The notes under the pieces: generated by a model
Database searches by the model: none
What the model was told of the DNA's origin: nothing
The model's input: the letters and a program-made list of their open reading frames with translations, nothing else
Made by a program: the position numbers and the translations under genes
Part shown: positions 24,701 through 36,360 of the stretch, one piece after another
How positions within the stretch are numbered: the first letter of the stretch is position 1
How the letters are laid out: each line of letters begins with the position of its first letter
Assembly (NCBI GenBank): GCA_029204225.1
Contig: CM055100.1
Location: forward strand, 26,552,649 to 26,616,648
Source of the DNA: Diphasiastrum complanatum
Taxonomy: Eukaryota > Streptophyta > Lycopodiopsida > Lycopodiales > Lycopodiaceae
DNA length: 64,000 bases
Direction: 5' to 3'

Positions 24701-26380
24701 AAGTACTACCTTATATTGAAAAAGTGTCTTTTGCTCCAAATCGTAACCATCTGGATATATCTGATCCTTGAGATACATAATAATATCAGAATATAACGAA
24801 TTTGTAGATGAAATCTCGAATAAATGTTCGTCTGGAAAATCATCATTGATAGGTTCTTCAATTTTTCTGTGTTGAGTTGTGAAAGATAATCAGCATTTGT
24901 ATGATACTTTCCTTGGCGAAGTTCTACTTGATAAGTAAATTTCTGCAAAAGTAGAACCCATCGAGCAACTCGTCTTGATATATCTGGTTTATTTACAAGA
25001 TACTTAAGAGCATAGTGATCAACATGAAAAATAAGTACATATCCCAGCAAATAATGCCAAAATTTCTTAACATTCAAAGAGCTTCCCTTTCTGTAGCTGA
25101 ATAATTCTTTTCTGATGCACTGAGCTATCGACTCGCATAGTAAATGGGATGATCTTTCTTCTGGTCGTCCTTCTGGCTTAGACAGACGCCAATAGCAAAT
25201 GTAGAAACATCCTCATAACTATGAAACAAAATAGCCTAGTTGGGTGGTCTCTAAATAGGAGCATTGATCAACTTTTGCTTAAGTTCTTCGAATGCTTTCT
25301 GCTGTTCATTCGTCCACAAGTATTCCATTTGTTTCTTCGATAGATGTGTAAGAGAGGCAGCAATAGAAGCATGATTTTGAATAAATCTCCAGTAATAGTC
25401 GACATGTCCTAAGAAAGCTCTTAGTTCACGTAAATTGGTTGGTATCTGGAGATTATTTATAAGCTCAACTTTATCTTTGTCGACTTCTATTCCTTTGTTA
25501 GATATTCTGTGTCCAAGTAATATTCTTTCTTTCATATCGAAAAACATTTTTCTGGATGAAGAGATAAACAAGTATCTTGACACCGTTGCAATGTTAATTT
25601 CAGCTTCTGCAGGTGCGTCTTTATATCACTATATACACAGAAATCATCAATAAATAATGCGAGAAAAGTTCTTAGGAAGGCAGCAAAAATTAACATCATG
25701 ATTCGTTAAAAAATCGTTGGAGCGTTACAAAGACCAAAGGGCATTTTGTTGTAGGCATAAGTGCCCCAATCCGTAGTGAATGTAGTCTTTGAACGATCCT
25801 CCTTCCGCACTCCAACCTGATTGTAACCAAGAAACCGTCACAAAAATTGTAACGCTCCTGACCAGCAACCTGATCTAAGATGGAATCCGTGAAGGGCAGA
25901 GGATGATGATCCTTCTTTGTGGCAGCATTGAGTTTGTGGAAATCTTGGCATATTCGTATTTTGCAAGTCTTCTTCTTTCAAAACGACAACAATGTGTGAA
26001 ACCCATTCACTGCTTAAGACGGGATAGATGACACCTGCCTTAAGGTGCTTGTTGAGTTCGTCCTTAACCATGAGAGAGTACTTAGGACTGAGACGATATT
26101 GTCTCTGTCGAACAGGTACAACATCTTCCTTAAGATCAATACGGTGCTCTCCAAATTTTGCAGGTATACCTTTCAAATCATCGAGAGACCAAACAAAAAC
26201 ATCTTGATACTCCTTCAATAGTTCAGTGAATTCCGCTAACTCCAATTCTCCAAGTGACTTTGAAACATGCACAAATCTGCCAGGTGCAAGTTCAATTAGT
26301 TCAGTAGAATCTAGTAAAATGATACCTTCTGTCATACTGGCCTTGGTATGGCCATGAATTTCACGCATGGTTGACTCCAT
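24701..26380 (-). pseudogene. Gypsy RT and RNase H, element F
   Basis: N-terminal RT: EYQDVFVWSLDDLKGIPAKF, KDELNKHLKAGVIYPVLSSE. Palm pieces continue in shifting frames with active-site FIDDF, then the connection domain (LRELRAFLGHVDYYWRFI; WTNEQQKAFEELKQKL) and RNase H (LLGYVLIFHVDHYALKYLVN, GKYHTNADYLSQL). Several frameshifts. A better preserved copy of the same pol region is at 41,331-42,826. Confidence 0.85.
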
Positions 26381-27227
26381 AGATGTTTTCTTGTCGTCAA
26401 CTTGGTTCTTGTTACCAAATTTGTGTTCAGATTCGTCACTCGAATCATCAGACTCTTTCGAGTTCGTGTCTGCAACTATAATTTCTCATACGAAACATCC
26501 ACTTTATCGTTGCAGGCATCGAAGAATTCTTCTTTGTCAACGTTCTCATAACATTCAAAATATTGCACTTCAATGTCAGATTCATTAGACAAAACATGTA
26601 AGGTATAAGAAGATTTTTCTGAGGTAAAACTGGTGTCAGACAAAGGAGTTTCACCTTCATATTTGTCACGAATCCAGATTATTATTTGTTCTGCTGGCTT
26701 ACCTCGATTATTGATCTCACCAGTCTAAAATCTTAACTCTCTGGATTTCCAATGAACACTTGCGTTTGATTGATAAAGCCAGGGTCGTCCAATCAACACA
26801 AAATAGGATGACAAATCGAGTGGTTTGATAACTATGAAATTCATTGTGAATGGCTTGGCTTGAATGTAAACAATGACATCCTTCAATTCTCCAACAGGTT
26901 TTCATCATGTCGAATCAGCTAACTTGATGTTTCGCTGTGTCAGTTGAATGTCAGTCAGCCCCAAAGCATGAGCTGTGTCTTCTGTTATTATGTTCACACT
27001 GGAACCAGAGTCAATTGGCACTTTTTCAATCGGACATCCCGCAATGGTAATATCAATTTCAGGTGCGCCGAGATCATCTAAATCAATAAACAGAACACCA
27101 GCATCTGGCAAAGAACTTTTTTTCTCTTTTTTGGTGTAGAAAGACCTTTCAGTTATTTTTTGTACAACAGTTTTATCTGCCAACAGTTGCTTAAACGTAA
27201 TGTTTGGACGAAGAGATCCAATATCAG
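26381..27227 (-). pseudogene. Gypsy aspartic protease region, element F
   Basis: The minus frame 26,905-27,231 contains the active-site loop VPIDSGSSVNIIT (canonical D-S-G) with a following ALGLTDIQLTQRNIKLAD block. Continuation at 26,448-26,908 is in other frames and leads to RT. The group differs clearly from A and D, whose loop is D-G-G. Confidence 0.75.
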
Positions 27228-28955
27228 TCACAATATCGATTTCGAGATTGGCTTATCAATAACAGCACTAGACAATTTCGTCTTCGTGATTTCGTCGTCT
27301 CCTTCCTTGAAAGTGACCACCTTCTCTGCAGCAGCTGACTGAAGTTCAACGTTGATAATTTCTTTCGCCTTTGCTGAGATATCTTTTGCAAATAATTTTG
27401 CAACATCGCGGTCATAGTCGGGGTCATCTTTGAGATCTTCTTTAGTCGTAGATTTATTCGTCGTCTTGCTAGAAGATTTCTTCTTCGAGGATTTTTTACG
27501 CTTCATCGAAGATTTCTGGTCAGGTTTTGAAGAGCTTTTTTCTTCTCGTTGTGACTTTGAATATCTTCTCCACGTCACTTGGCCAGGACTGATCTTTTGT
27601 CTTCGCCAATTTTTCTTCAATACCGTCAATTCTCTGCACAACAGCATCAGTCGAAGCTTTCGCTTTCGAGTCTGCAACAGTTGGTGTTGCTACATACTAA
27701 TATTTGGGTCGCGGCTTCTGCAACTGAGGGCAGTCAGGATACTTGTGACCAGGCTCTCTGCAATTCAAGCATAACGGTACATAAGCAATTGGCTTTCGTG
27801 GTTGAGGACAGTCTGGTGAAAAATGTTCCGGCTCTCCACAGTTATAGCAGTTGCCCGACATTGGTTTAGTTGCGGTTTTAGACTTCGCTGGTCCAACAAA
27901 TTCAGAAGGATTATGTCTTCTTGGTGCGAACTTTGGTCTGTCCTGCTAGGCTGATGCTGCAGTACCCTGAACATAGTTAGTAGTCGCATCATTTTGAAAA
28001 ATAAAAAGTACCTCTTGGGCAGGATCTTCAATATATTTGACATTCACAGTGGTGCAGTCTTCCTTAGTGTGTCCTGAAGTTCCACATTTCGTACACCACA
28101 TTCTTGAGTTGGAAGAAGACGCTTTCGATCTTTTTTCTACAACTTCAGAGATATGCACTTTCACATCATTAAACTTTTTATTAAGGTCAGTCATATTACT
28201 CTTCCAAAGCTTTTCAACTTTAGAAGTTAACGACTTATCCTCGACAACTTTTGTGTCGTCCTCTCGTTTAGTTCATCGTTTATTCTTTCTCTTTCCTTTG
28301 TCAGCTTCTGATTCTAATGAATTGCTGCTTTCAGATTTCGAACTTAACTGGTACTTGAATCAGAATCTGAATCATCCTCGTTGTCACTAGAATCAGTCTT
28401 CGACTTTCGATATTTCTTAGTTGATCGTCGCTTTTGTGCTAGTTTCGAAGTCTCAAAATTTTTGGCACTAGCTATTACTGCTGCTAAGGAGGTCATGTCC
28501 CCTTGTCTGCAATATCGATTAATCTTTGGTGGTAAACCAACCAAAAACCATTCGATCTGCATATCAACAGGATATACACTGGTTAGATTTCCTATAAGAT
28601 TTTTAACCCTTTGTGTATATTTGCGAAGGGATTCTTTACTCTTCTTCTGAACATTGTCCAGACGTCCGAGAATTCTTGATTTGTAACCGATTTCTCTAAA
28701 CTGGTTCAAAAACGCATCTTTCAGCAGGTACCAGGTTCCTACACGGCTTGGTTCAACTTGACTGTACCAGATGTGCGCTTGCTTTCTTAGCATACAAGGG
28801 AAGATTCGTAGTTTGTCAATGTCAGTACCTTTGTTATTCGCATTAGCGATTGACTCGAATTGTGAGACAAAGCTATCTGCATAGTCGAAAGACCCTTTAA
28901 AATAATCGTACTCAATTTTTAATATAGAAGTGAAACGTGCAGCAGGACCCTCCAT
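27228..28955 (-). pseudogene. Gypsy gag with three CCHC knuckles, element F
   Basis: The minus frame at 28,344-28,955 is a Retrotrans_gag-type capsid (MEGPAARFTSILKIEYDYFK; CMLRKQAHIWYSQVEPSRVG; FLNQFREIGYKSRILGRLDN). Downstream lie CTKCGTSGHTKEDC (28,050-28,110), CYNCGEPEHFSPDC and CLNCREPGHKYPDC (27,765-27,870), all with canonical C-X2-C-X4-H-X4-C spacing. A Lys/Ser-rich basic region (27,430-27,560) then leads to protease. Frames change several times. The capsid ORF of 203 codons is intact from its Met. Confidence 0.85.
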
Positions 28956-29146
28956 ACCGAAGCTAATTAGGAGTTCAAGTAACTAGGCAGCTATTTCGTC
29001 TAGATTTTTTCGACTAGTACTCTCACTTTGTCTTCATAAAAATTCCTCTCTAAGCTTACGGTATCATTCTAATCTGGATTCTCTATCTGACATACACTAG
29101 AGATGGAGATGGATTTGTCAGATTTCTTATAACTTTCCTAAACTAT

Positions 29147-29163
29147 CCCCGGCAACGACGCCA
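29147..29163 (-). promoter_or_regulatory. Primer binding site of element F
   Basis: Minus strand TGGCGTCGTTGCCGGGG, the site shared by many plant Ty3/gypsy elements of the Tat/Athila type. It lies 190 bp upstream of the F gag start on the minus strand. Just outside it the minus strand reads CTGTGGGAACGATACTAT, a motif often found at this LTR end. Confidence 0.85.
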
Positions 29164-29900
29164 AAAATAGGTATATGTCGTACTATACCAACAAGGTTAA
29201 TATAGATTTTGTAGCAAATAGTATCGTTCCCACAGAGGAAAGTGTTAGGAAGTTCTGTTTTTGGTACAATTTATGACAAGTGGTGTCGAGTGTTATTTTG
29301 GTTGTCGACAGACATTAAAAAGTAACCAATATTACTTATATGTGGGTGTGTTGTGTTGATAGTTTTTAGAACAACGATATAGCCTCTATCAAATTGAATG
29401 AAACGCGTCTACAAATGAGATGTTATCAAAGTAGTACAACAGTACTACACTTTGGCTTATTAAGGTGTCAACAGAGAGTTGAGAAATGTTCGATGTATTC
29501 GATTGTACAGACAATTAATTAATCGTGTTCATGAACTGTTCATTTCTAGACAGAAGTCCTCAACAACTAAAGTCCAAATTGATGGTTAAAGAATACGAAT
29601 GGTTTCAGAGCACATTAGAAACTTATGTCAGTGACAATCAGGAAAATAGATCAAAGACTCAATTCTTCAGACATGGACTGTCATCTCATATGTATACATA
29701 CAGGTTTATTCAATGATCATGCTAGACTGTACCAAAGATAGTCATTATTCGAGTGCCGAAAAGAAAGTATTCGTGACAAATGAATAAGATGATTTTAAGA
29801 CAATTCTTTGGAGCATGCTTTACGGATACACAGCAAACAACTGTAATGCACTAGAGAGTCTATCTGATCAGAGAGTAATTCATGTAATGCATTAGAGATT
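29164..29900 (-). mobile_element. Probable 5' LTR of element F (outer end unknown)
   Basis: Sequence outside the F primer site must be LTR. The inner edge is near 29,164-29,176. No 3' LTR of F remains, so the outer end cannot be set. The region has no recognisable gene. Confidence 0.45.
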
Positions 29901-30900
29901 GCTATCAGACTCAAGATCACTCACACTCAGCAGTGCGGAGAATAGAGATAAGAGAGAATAACTCACAGAAGTCTATTCACTTCTTCAATCTCTTACATAT
30001 GCATAAACTCTTCTCTCTCGATGCTCGAGACTGATGTGTGAGATCTATATTTGTTCTATGAGACGAACAAACACATTTCTCAAACAATAGGTGCGTCGCT
30101 CCCGCGAAAGGGTCTAGTTAACAATTAGACTATATATACGTTCAATTATACCATGAAAGGTATATTTAACTAAGAGTTAAAGTTACTCTAATTTAACATA
30201 TCTTTTCGTATCTAGTCGTTTCGTGTGGATGACCTAGTAAAGGTTATCCAAGGCAATGTCTTTCGTTTAGAGGTCTTGCCCTTAATTACAAGACAAATAC
30301 TTAGGAGATATATTCCCAAAAAATGACTTAGGCCTCTTCATAATTTATACTTAACCAGCTCATATCTTCATTTTCGAGTATATCATGCCATATTTATGTT
30401 GATATTCAATTTTTAACAATAAGGTGGCATCACATGCCCAACAAGATCTTATAAATTAATTCATGCAACAAAAATAATGGCGAGTTCCTCAGGCGTCAAA
30501 GACAGCCATCGTCTCATCAGAAGCTAAGGAGTCGTAGACGTCCGTGTTCTGATCAGAGTGAGTAAACAAGCACGATCAAACAGAAATGACGTGCATTAAA
30601 TCACAACAAGCATTCATCTACATTATACACAAATAGAAAGCTTGTTGCTGCTATATTACACTGAAGCACAACAATGAAAATTACAACCAGTATGATGACA
30701 TAATTGGGAGACTCAAAATCATTTTTCTCATGGACAGAGTATCACATAGAGTGTGCCTAGATGATCCATTTATGGATTGCATCAATGTATAAATTACAAT
30801 AAATGTTTGTCATCTAATTAGGCAAGTCGTTGTACTTGGAAGTATTTGGCTTGTGATGACAACTGTACATTGTGTGTGCGATCAACCCGTAGGAAATGTT
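29901..30900. other. LTR-like spacer, no gene recognised
   Basis: Lies between the F 5' LTR and the H 3' LTR. It may belong to either. GC-poor, with no coding similarity on either strand. Confidence 0.4.
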
Positions 30901-31714
30901 GACGTGGACAAGGACGTCGCAATTCTCTCACTTTGCATTTTAGGGGAACTGGCTTTCTCTCACTTCGCAAATTCTTGGAAGTGGCTGGAAACGTTCCTCG
31001 TTCAAAATAGATGACCTTCGTCATTTTCTCTCTCTTCGACAATTTGCAAAAAAGCCGAAGGTGCCCTGAAACGGTTCAAATGTTGAAAGTAGATGACCTT
31101 CAAAAATTTTCTCTCTCTTCGCATTTTGCAAAAAAGTCGAAGGTGTCAAAAACAGTTGAATTTTTGAACTTTGCATAAGTTGACTTCTTCAAGATAATTG
31201 AATGGAATAAGCCGAAGGCAAGTGTCGCAGTTTTCAAGAAAATGCGACAAATACGAAATGTGTGACACTTAGTGTATTTTTCTTCAAACTGTTGAAGTGT
31301 TGTATTTTTCGAAAAAGTGTGAAAAATGCGAGTTGTGCGACACTTAGTGTATTTTTGCAGACTGTTGAAAAAGTAAAGTGTTTCTGTAGACTTGTTCTGA
31401 ATACTAGTTTATGGAAGTCCTTGAAGATGGCCAAGTCTTCAATGGTCTTCGAATAGTTGAACTTAACATTTGAACATGGAGATTAATAGGATTGGTTACC
31501 CTTTGTTGGAGATCAGCCGGAAGCCCTTTGTAGTCATTCTTCAAATAGTTCGGCTCTCTAAGTTGTGATTCATGTAGGTATTAAAAGAGCAGACTTTGAG
31601 TCCAAAATATATTTCACCTGACCCTAGATCAAAGATCAATAAGTGTGCAAGAAGAATCTTGAAATAGAAATTAGTGATTCACCAAGGAGGCAACTATGGG
31701 CTTAATTTTCAGCA
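30901..31714 (-). mobile_element. 3' LTR segment of copia element H
   Basis: The minus strand reads a polypurine tract AAGGGGGAT and then TGCTGAAAATTAAG, placing the LTR start at 31,714. Within it are short imperfect repeats: TCTCTCTCTTCG...TTGCAAAAAAG.CGAAGGTG twice (31,030-31,150) and GTG[CT]GACACTTAGTGTATTTTT twice (31,258 and 31,337). The outer boundary is not known. Confidence 0.5.
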
Positions 31715-31759
31715 ATCCCCCTTAACGTCACAGTTGGTGTCTTGGTATCTTCGTCAGGT

Positions 31760-33262
31760 TCAGCATGTTGAAAAACTTTTGTGCTTGATCCTGGGAAGCA
31801 CTTTGGTGAAGATGTCTGCGGCCATTTCTGTTGTGGAGCAGTATTGAAGGATCACTTGCCTTGAGAAAACTTTCTCCCGAATGAAGTGATACTGGATTTC
31901 TATGTGCTTGGATTTGCCATGAAATCTGGAATTCAGTGACAGTGAAATATAGCTCAAGTTGTCACATAGAATGGTGGTAGCATTGAACTGAGTGTGATGT
32001 AAGTCGTGAAATAATAACCTGATCCATACAGCTTCTTTTGAAGCTTGACATGTTGCGATGTACTCTGCCTAGGTCGAAGAAAGCGCAACTGATTTCTGCT
32101 TCCTTAAGTTCCACGAAATCGATCCCCCTGCCAAATAGAAACAAAATCTGGAGGTAGATTTTCTGGTGGAGACTGTTCCTCCCCAATTTGAGTCGGAGTA
32201 GCCTCGCAGGACGAGTGGGTCGATGGCATTTCCATCATAACATAAAATGTGATCTACACTTCTCTGAATATATCTCATCACTCTCTTTAATGCTTTCCAA
32301 TGAGAGATCCTAGGATTAGACATGAATTGATTAACGTGCTAATAGTGTATGTTAAATTTGGTCTAGTACACAACATTGCATACATCAAAGATCCTATGAG
32401 TGAATGATAAGGGTACTTTGTTATGTCGAGTACTTCACTGTCAGAATTAGTACAAGTAGATTTAGTCAATATCATATTTGGATCCATTAATCTATCAATT
32501 GGTTTGCAATCAGACATATGAAATTTTTCTAAAATGTCTTTTAGATATGTATGTTGACTAAGATAGACCTTCTTCTGAAGTTTATCTCTAGTAATGTGAA
32601 TTCCTAGCAAAGAATGAACAGTACCTAAATCAGTCATGTCAAATTCTTTTGACAGATCACTCTTATTAGTGTGCAAAAGAGAAGTGTCGTTTGACAAAAT
32701 AAATGCATCATCTACGTAAAGAGCTATGTCTATGTGAACTGAATAGATACCTATATGCTTGGAGTAAATATTATAGTCAGCTGAATTGTTTGCAAAACCC
32801 AATTGAATGAGATAAGAGTTGATTCTATCAAACCATGCTCTTGTGGCATGTTTCAGACTATAGATTGCTTTGTGCAACTTGCACACTTTGTGCTCTTGGC
32901 CTTTGACTTCAAATCCTTTCGGTTGAAAGGTATACAGCTCTTCCTCGACGTTATCATTGAGAAATGTTGTCTTGACATCCATTGGGTGCATTTTGAGGTC
33001 TTCCGTGGCTGCTAACACAATCAGAGTCCTAGTTGACTGCATCTTGACAATAGGACTAAATGTTTTTTGGTAATCCACTCCTTGGACTTGAGTGAATCCT
33101 TTAGCCACCAGCCGTGCTTTCCATTTAGCAATGGAACCATCAGAGTTGATCTTTTTCTTGAAGATCTACTTGTTGTCGATAACTCTCTTATGAGTGAGAG
33201 AGTCGACCAATCTCCCATCAAAAGTGAGTTGTACTCGCTTTCCATAGCTTCTTGCCACTTCA
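31760..33262 (-). pseudogene. Copia RT and RNase H, element H
   Basis: Minus strand: RT starts near the KWQEAMESEYNSLL box (33,263) and continues AKGFTQVQGVDYQKTFSPIV, MDVKTTFLNDNVEEELYTFQ, active site LYVDDAF and LSQHTYLKDILEKFHMSDCK. RNase H follows: RGYSDSNWGGTVSTRKSTSR, then KHIEIQYHFIRE and MAADIFTKVLP near the end. The RT frame is open for 273 codons; frameshifts occur near 33,100, 32,290 and 32,070. The order integrase-RT-RNase H confirms copia. Confidence 0.92.
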
Positions 33263-33530
33263 CAGCATCCTTGGAGTTAATTCATTCGGCTAGGCTCTCT
33301 GGTTCTTCTGATGAAGTCCAAAATGATTGAGGTATATACCTCTCAGGAATTGTCCGATTATGTGAGGATCTACAAACATTTGGTTGACCAGGATGCGATG
33401 ATGCTTCTTCTTGAAGTTCTCCAGATTTGTTCGAGCTAGCTTGGTCTGGTCTGATGACAGGTATTGTCGGCTGCTCGACTTACGTAGCCGTAGCTACAGC
33501 TTCTGTAGAAGAAACATTATCGTTGGAAGA

Positions 33531-34345
33531 TTACATGCTACGTAAAATAGGATGAAATGACATAGCATCGTTTATCGATGGTTGTTTGAAATCATAGTAT
33601 GTATGTTCTTGAAATATTACATCCCTAGAGACAAATACTACATTGGTGGATGAATCATAAACTTTGTAAGCTTTATGCTCATCAAAATAGCCAATGAAAA
33701 TCCATTTATTTGTCCTATGATCTAGCTTCTTCCTAAGCTGTTTAGGAATGTGAACAAAACATATACAACCAAAGATTTTTAAATGGCTCACACTAGGCTT
33801 GCGTCCATGCCAAACTTCATAAGGAGTTTTGTTGTTGACGGCTTTGGTGTTGGATCTGTTTTGTACGTAACAGGCTGTGGCAATAGCTTCTGCCCAGAAC
33901 TTCGCAAGTGGATGTGATTGGTGTGGCATGGATCTGGCTGAGTTGAGAAGCATTCAGTCATTTTTGCAATCTCATTATGTTGAGGTGAATAGGAAGTTGT
34001 AAATTGTCTTTTAATACCATGTTCAGCCAAGTAGATGGACATCTCATTAGAGAGGTATTCGTTGCAACCATCAGTTTGGAGTGCTTTCACTTTTGTAGAC
34101 GTTTGTGTCTCAGCCATGGCCTTGAATCTCTTGAAGCATTCAGAGGCTTCAGATTTGTGCATAATGAACATGACTGTAGACCATCTAGAATAATCATCTA
34201 TGAAAGTGATAAAATAGATTGCATATCCTAAGGACAGAGTTGGCATTGGACCACAAAGATCGCTATGTAGAAGATCCAATACATGCTTACGATAGAAAGT
34301 AATTTGGAAAATTGGCTTCTAGAGTACTCCCCATAGATGCATGAT
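33531..34345 (-). pseudogene. Copia integrase, element H
   Basis: Minus strand: LDLLHSDLCGPMPTLSLGYA, FITFIDDYSRWSTVMFI, LQTDGCNEYLSNEM and QHNEIAKMTE give the DDE core; the Glu lies in the usual N-[GE]-x-A-[EK] region, altered here. The C-terminal part (VNNKTPYEVWHGRKPSVSHL, KIFGCICFVHIPKQLRKKLD) is open for 140 codons at 33,531-33,953. The N-terminal HHCC module, protease and gag are missing: homology stops at about 34,345, where a fragment of C-type LTR starts. Confidence 0.9.
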
Positions 34346-34360
34346 TTACGAAAGAAAGAT

Positions 34361-34443
34361 TTCCTCAAATGCACATTATACTTGCTAAAGGAGAAACATA
34401 AACTATTGAAACCAAAAAGCATGAACTTGAAAGCAATTAATAT
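34361..34443 (-). mobile_element. 80-bp fragment of C/D-type LTR, inverted relative to D
   Basis: Nearly identical to 16,713-16,794 in the C LTR and in the same strand sense, hence opposite to the LTR end that D uses at 34,785-35,035. It sits between the broken integrase of H and a plus-strand copia gag fragment. Confidence 0.75.
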
Positions 34444-34784
34444 TCTATGTTACCACATGCAAAACCTCTAAGGATGCATTAGATTTGTTATCAAAACTCT
34501 ATGAGACTCACGATGTAACCACTAGATTATATCTTAGAGAAAAGTTCTTTACTCTTAGCATGTATGATTCTACTGCCATCACTTCTCACATCAACAGCTT
34601 CAAATTTTTATTGGATCAGTTATTAGCTGTAGGATGTGCTATTCAAGATGATGATGCCGTTATCACCTTGTTTTTTTCTCTTCCAAAGTCATATGAACAC
34701 TTTGTTATAACGATCTCCACACAACCTAATCTCACTCTTCAAAAGATGATCAATCATCTTCTTCAAGAAGAAATCACTCTCTAT
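34444..34784 (+). pseudogene. Copia gag fragment inside the D LTR region
   Basis: Plus strand: TSKDALDLLSKLYETHDV, YLREKFFTLSMYDSTAITSH, INSFKFLLDQLLAVGCAIQD and LTLQKMINHLLQEE, a UBN2-type copia gag. The frame runs straight into CT-rich LTR sequence, so the join is at a CTATCTCTCTCT stretch. It is a captured or inserted piece with no rest of the element nearby in this orientation. Confidence 0.8.
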
Positions 34785-35035
34785 CTCTCTCTCTCTCTTT
34801 CTCTCTTCTCTTCTCAATCTCTTATTTTCTATCCCTTCCCTTCACCCAAATCATGATGAATGTTAGTGTAGAGGAGTAGAGTTAAAGGAGAATAGTGTTA
34901 GTGGTGAGTAGAGCTAAGGGAGAAAGTAGGACACTAACTAAAAGTAGCATCTATGCATAGCTAGGTACCTATCCAGTGATCTAACCCTTGTTGACAGGCG
35001 GGAGGGATATACTACGTAAGCTCTTCGATCCTACA
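34785..35035 (+). mobile_element. End of the 5' LTR of element D
   Basis: Reverse complement of 16,452-16,700 in the C LTR, with high identity, ending CTCTTCGATCCTACA next to the primer site. The first part of this LTR is missing or displaced (see 34,361-34,443). Confidence 0.8.
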
Positions 35036-35037
35036 AG

Positions 35038-35055
35038 TGGCATCGTTGCCGGAGA
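35038..35055 (+). promoter_or_regulatory. Primer binding site of element D
   Basis: TGGCATCGTTGCCGGAGA, two bases after the LTR end CTACA. Same class as the F site (29,147-29,163). Confidence 0.8.
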
Positions 35056-36360
35056 TAGATTTACACTAACTAGTTTAGCTGCAATTTAGTTATTTTCTTG
35101 TTTTTTATAGTAGTTTAGGTAGATTTTTGGGAGTTTAGAGTTAGTTTTTTGTATTTTTTTGTGTTTGGACTGTTCATGGCAAGCGGAGGAGGTGTGAGAG
35201 GGTAGAGGAGGCCCTGAACAGCCTCTAAGGGCTTGAAACCCAAACCAACCAGCCAAAAAATCCAAAAAACACACCAATCTACATTTTGGAAGGAAAAAAG
35301 AGCTTAAAATCTCATCAGATTTTTATATCTCCAGAATCAGTGAGAATTAACCCTTACATGACTGGCAGTAGCTCCAGGGTATTGTAGAAGCCTGCGAGAG
35401 TTAGTTCCAAGCAGATTGTAAAAATTAGAGAAAAATCATAAAAAAAATTCAAAAAAATTTGAAAAAATCCAAAAAAATTCAAATTCTCATAAGAACTCTC
35501 GCAGAGCCCTCTAAAGTTCCATCTTAGTGAGACCAGGACATAGAGAGGCTTGCAAGAGTTAGTTTGATATCTAAGTGCCTGTGTGAGAGTTCTTAGTGAA
35601 AAAAAGATGGGAAAGTACTAGTGAACCCTCGCAGACAGCAAAATTTTCAGTTACAGTGGTCAAGAACTCTCGCAGAGGATTCTGAAGTTCCATCTCAGTG
35701 AGACCAGGACACATAAGAGCTTGTGAGAGTTAGTCTGATTCCAGTGAGCAAAAAATTGGATTTAAGTGCAAAAAAATCACTAAAAGGTGAAGATCCAGCA
35801 AATCCTTCAAGTAAGAATTCTCGCAGACCCTCTCAATCAATTTATAATGTCAATTTACATTAGTGATGAAGCCTGCGAGAGTTAGTGTGAAGATCTGGTA
35901 AAGATCAAGCCAAAAAAGTGGTTCTGAACCCTTGTAGACAGTGAAATTTTCACTTCTTGCGAGAGTTAACTCTCGCAGAGAATTCTATAGTGAGATCTGC
36001 ATCAAATCCAGCTACTGTGAACCTTGCGAGAGTTACTTTCCAGAGATCGAAAAGATATCAAGTTTTTTACCTACAAAAACAGCTAAAGAACCCCCCTCGC
36101 ACAGCCAACCCTCACACAAGATAACCCTCACAGACCAGATCAGTGGAAAAATCTGCATCAAATCCAGCTACTGTCAAAATATCAGGTCAATTAGTGCAAG
36201 GAGTAAAAAGTTATCAAGGAGAAACCACCGTAAAAGGCCTAAAATTCGCTTTCGGCTGATCAGATCGATCAGATCCTTGAAGATCCAGACTGCATCCTAC
36301 TGTATAAGCAAGATCCAATCACTTTGGAACCCACCATCGGATGAATCTGAGATCGGGATG
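35056..36360 (+). other. Repetitive structured leader of element D
   Basis: Non-coding leader between primer site and gag. TGCGAGAGTTAG-type motifs recur near 35,390, 35,548, 35,718, 35,873, 35,959 and 36,022, with the complementary AACTCTCGCAG form near 35,494, 35,662, 35,815 and 35,968. At 35,958-35,977 the two meet as a perfect 20-bp palindrome. The period is about 150-170 bp, like the B leader. The RNA could form a series of alternative stems. Confidence 0.7.
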
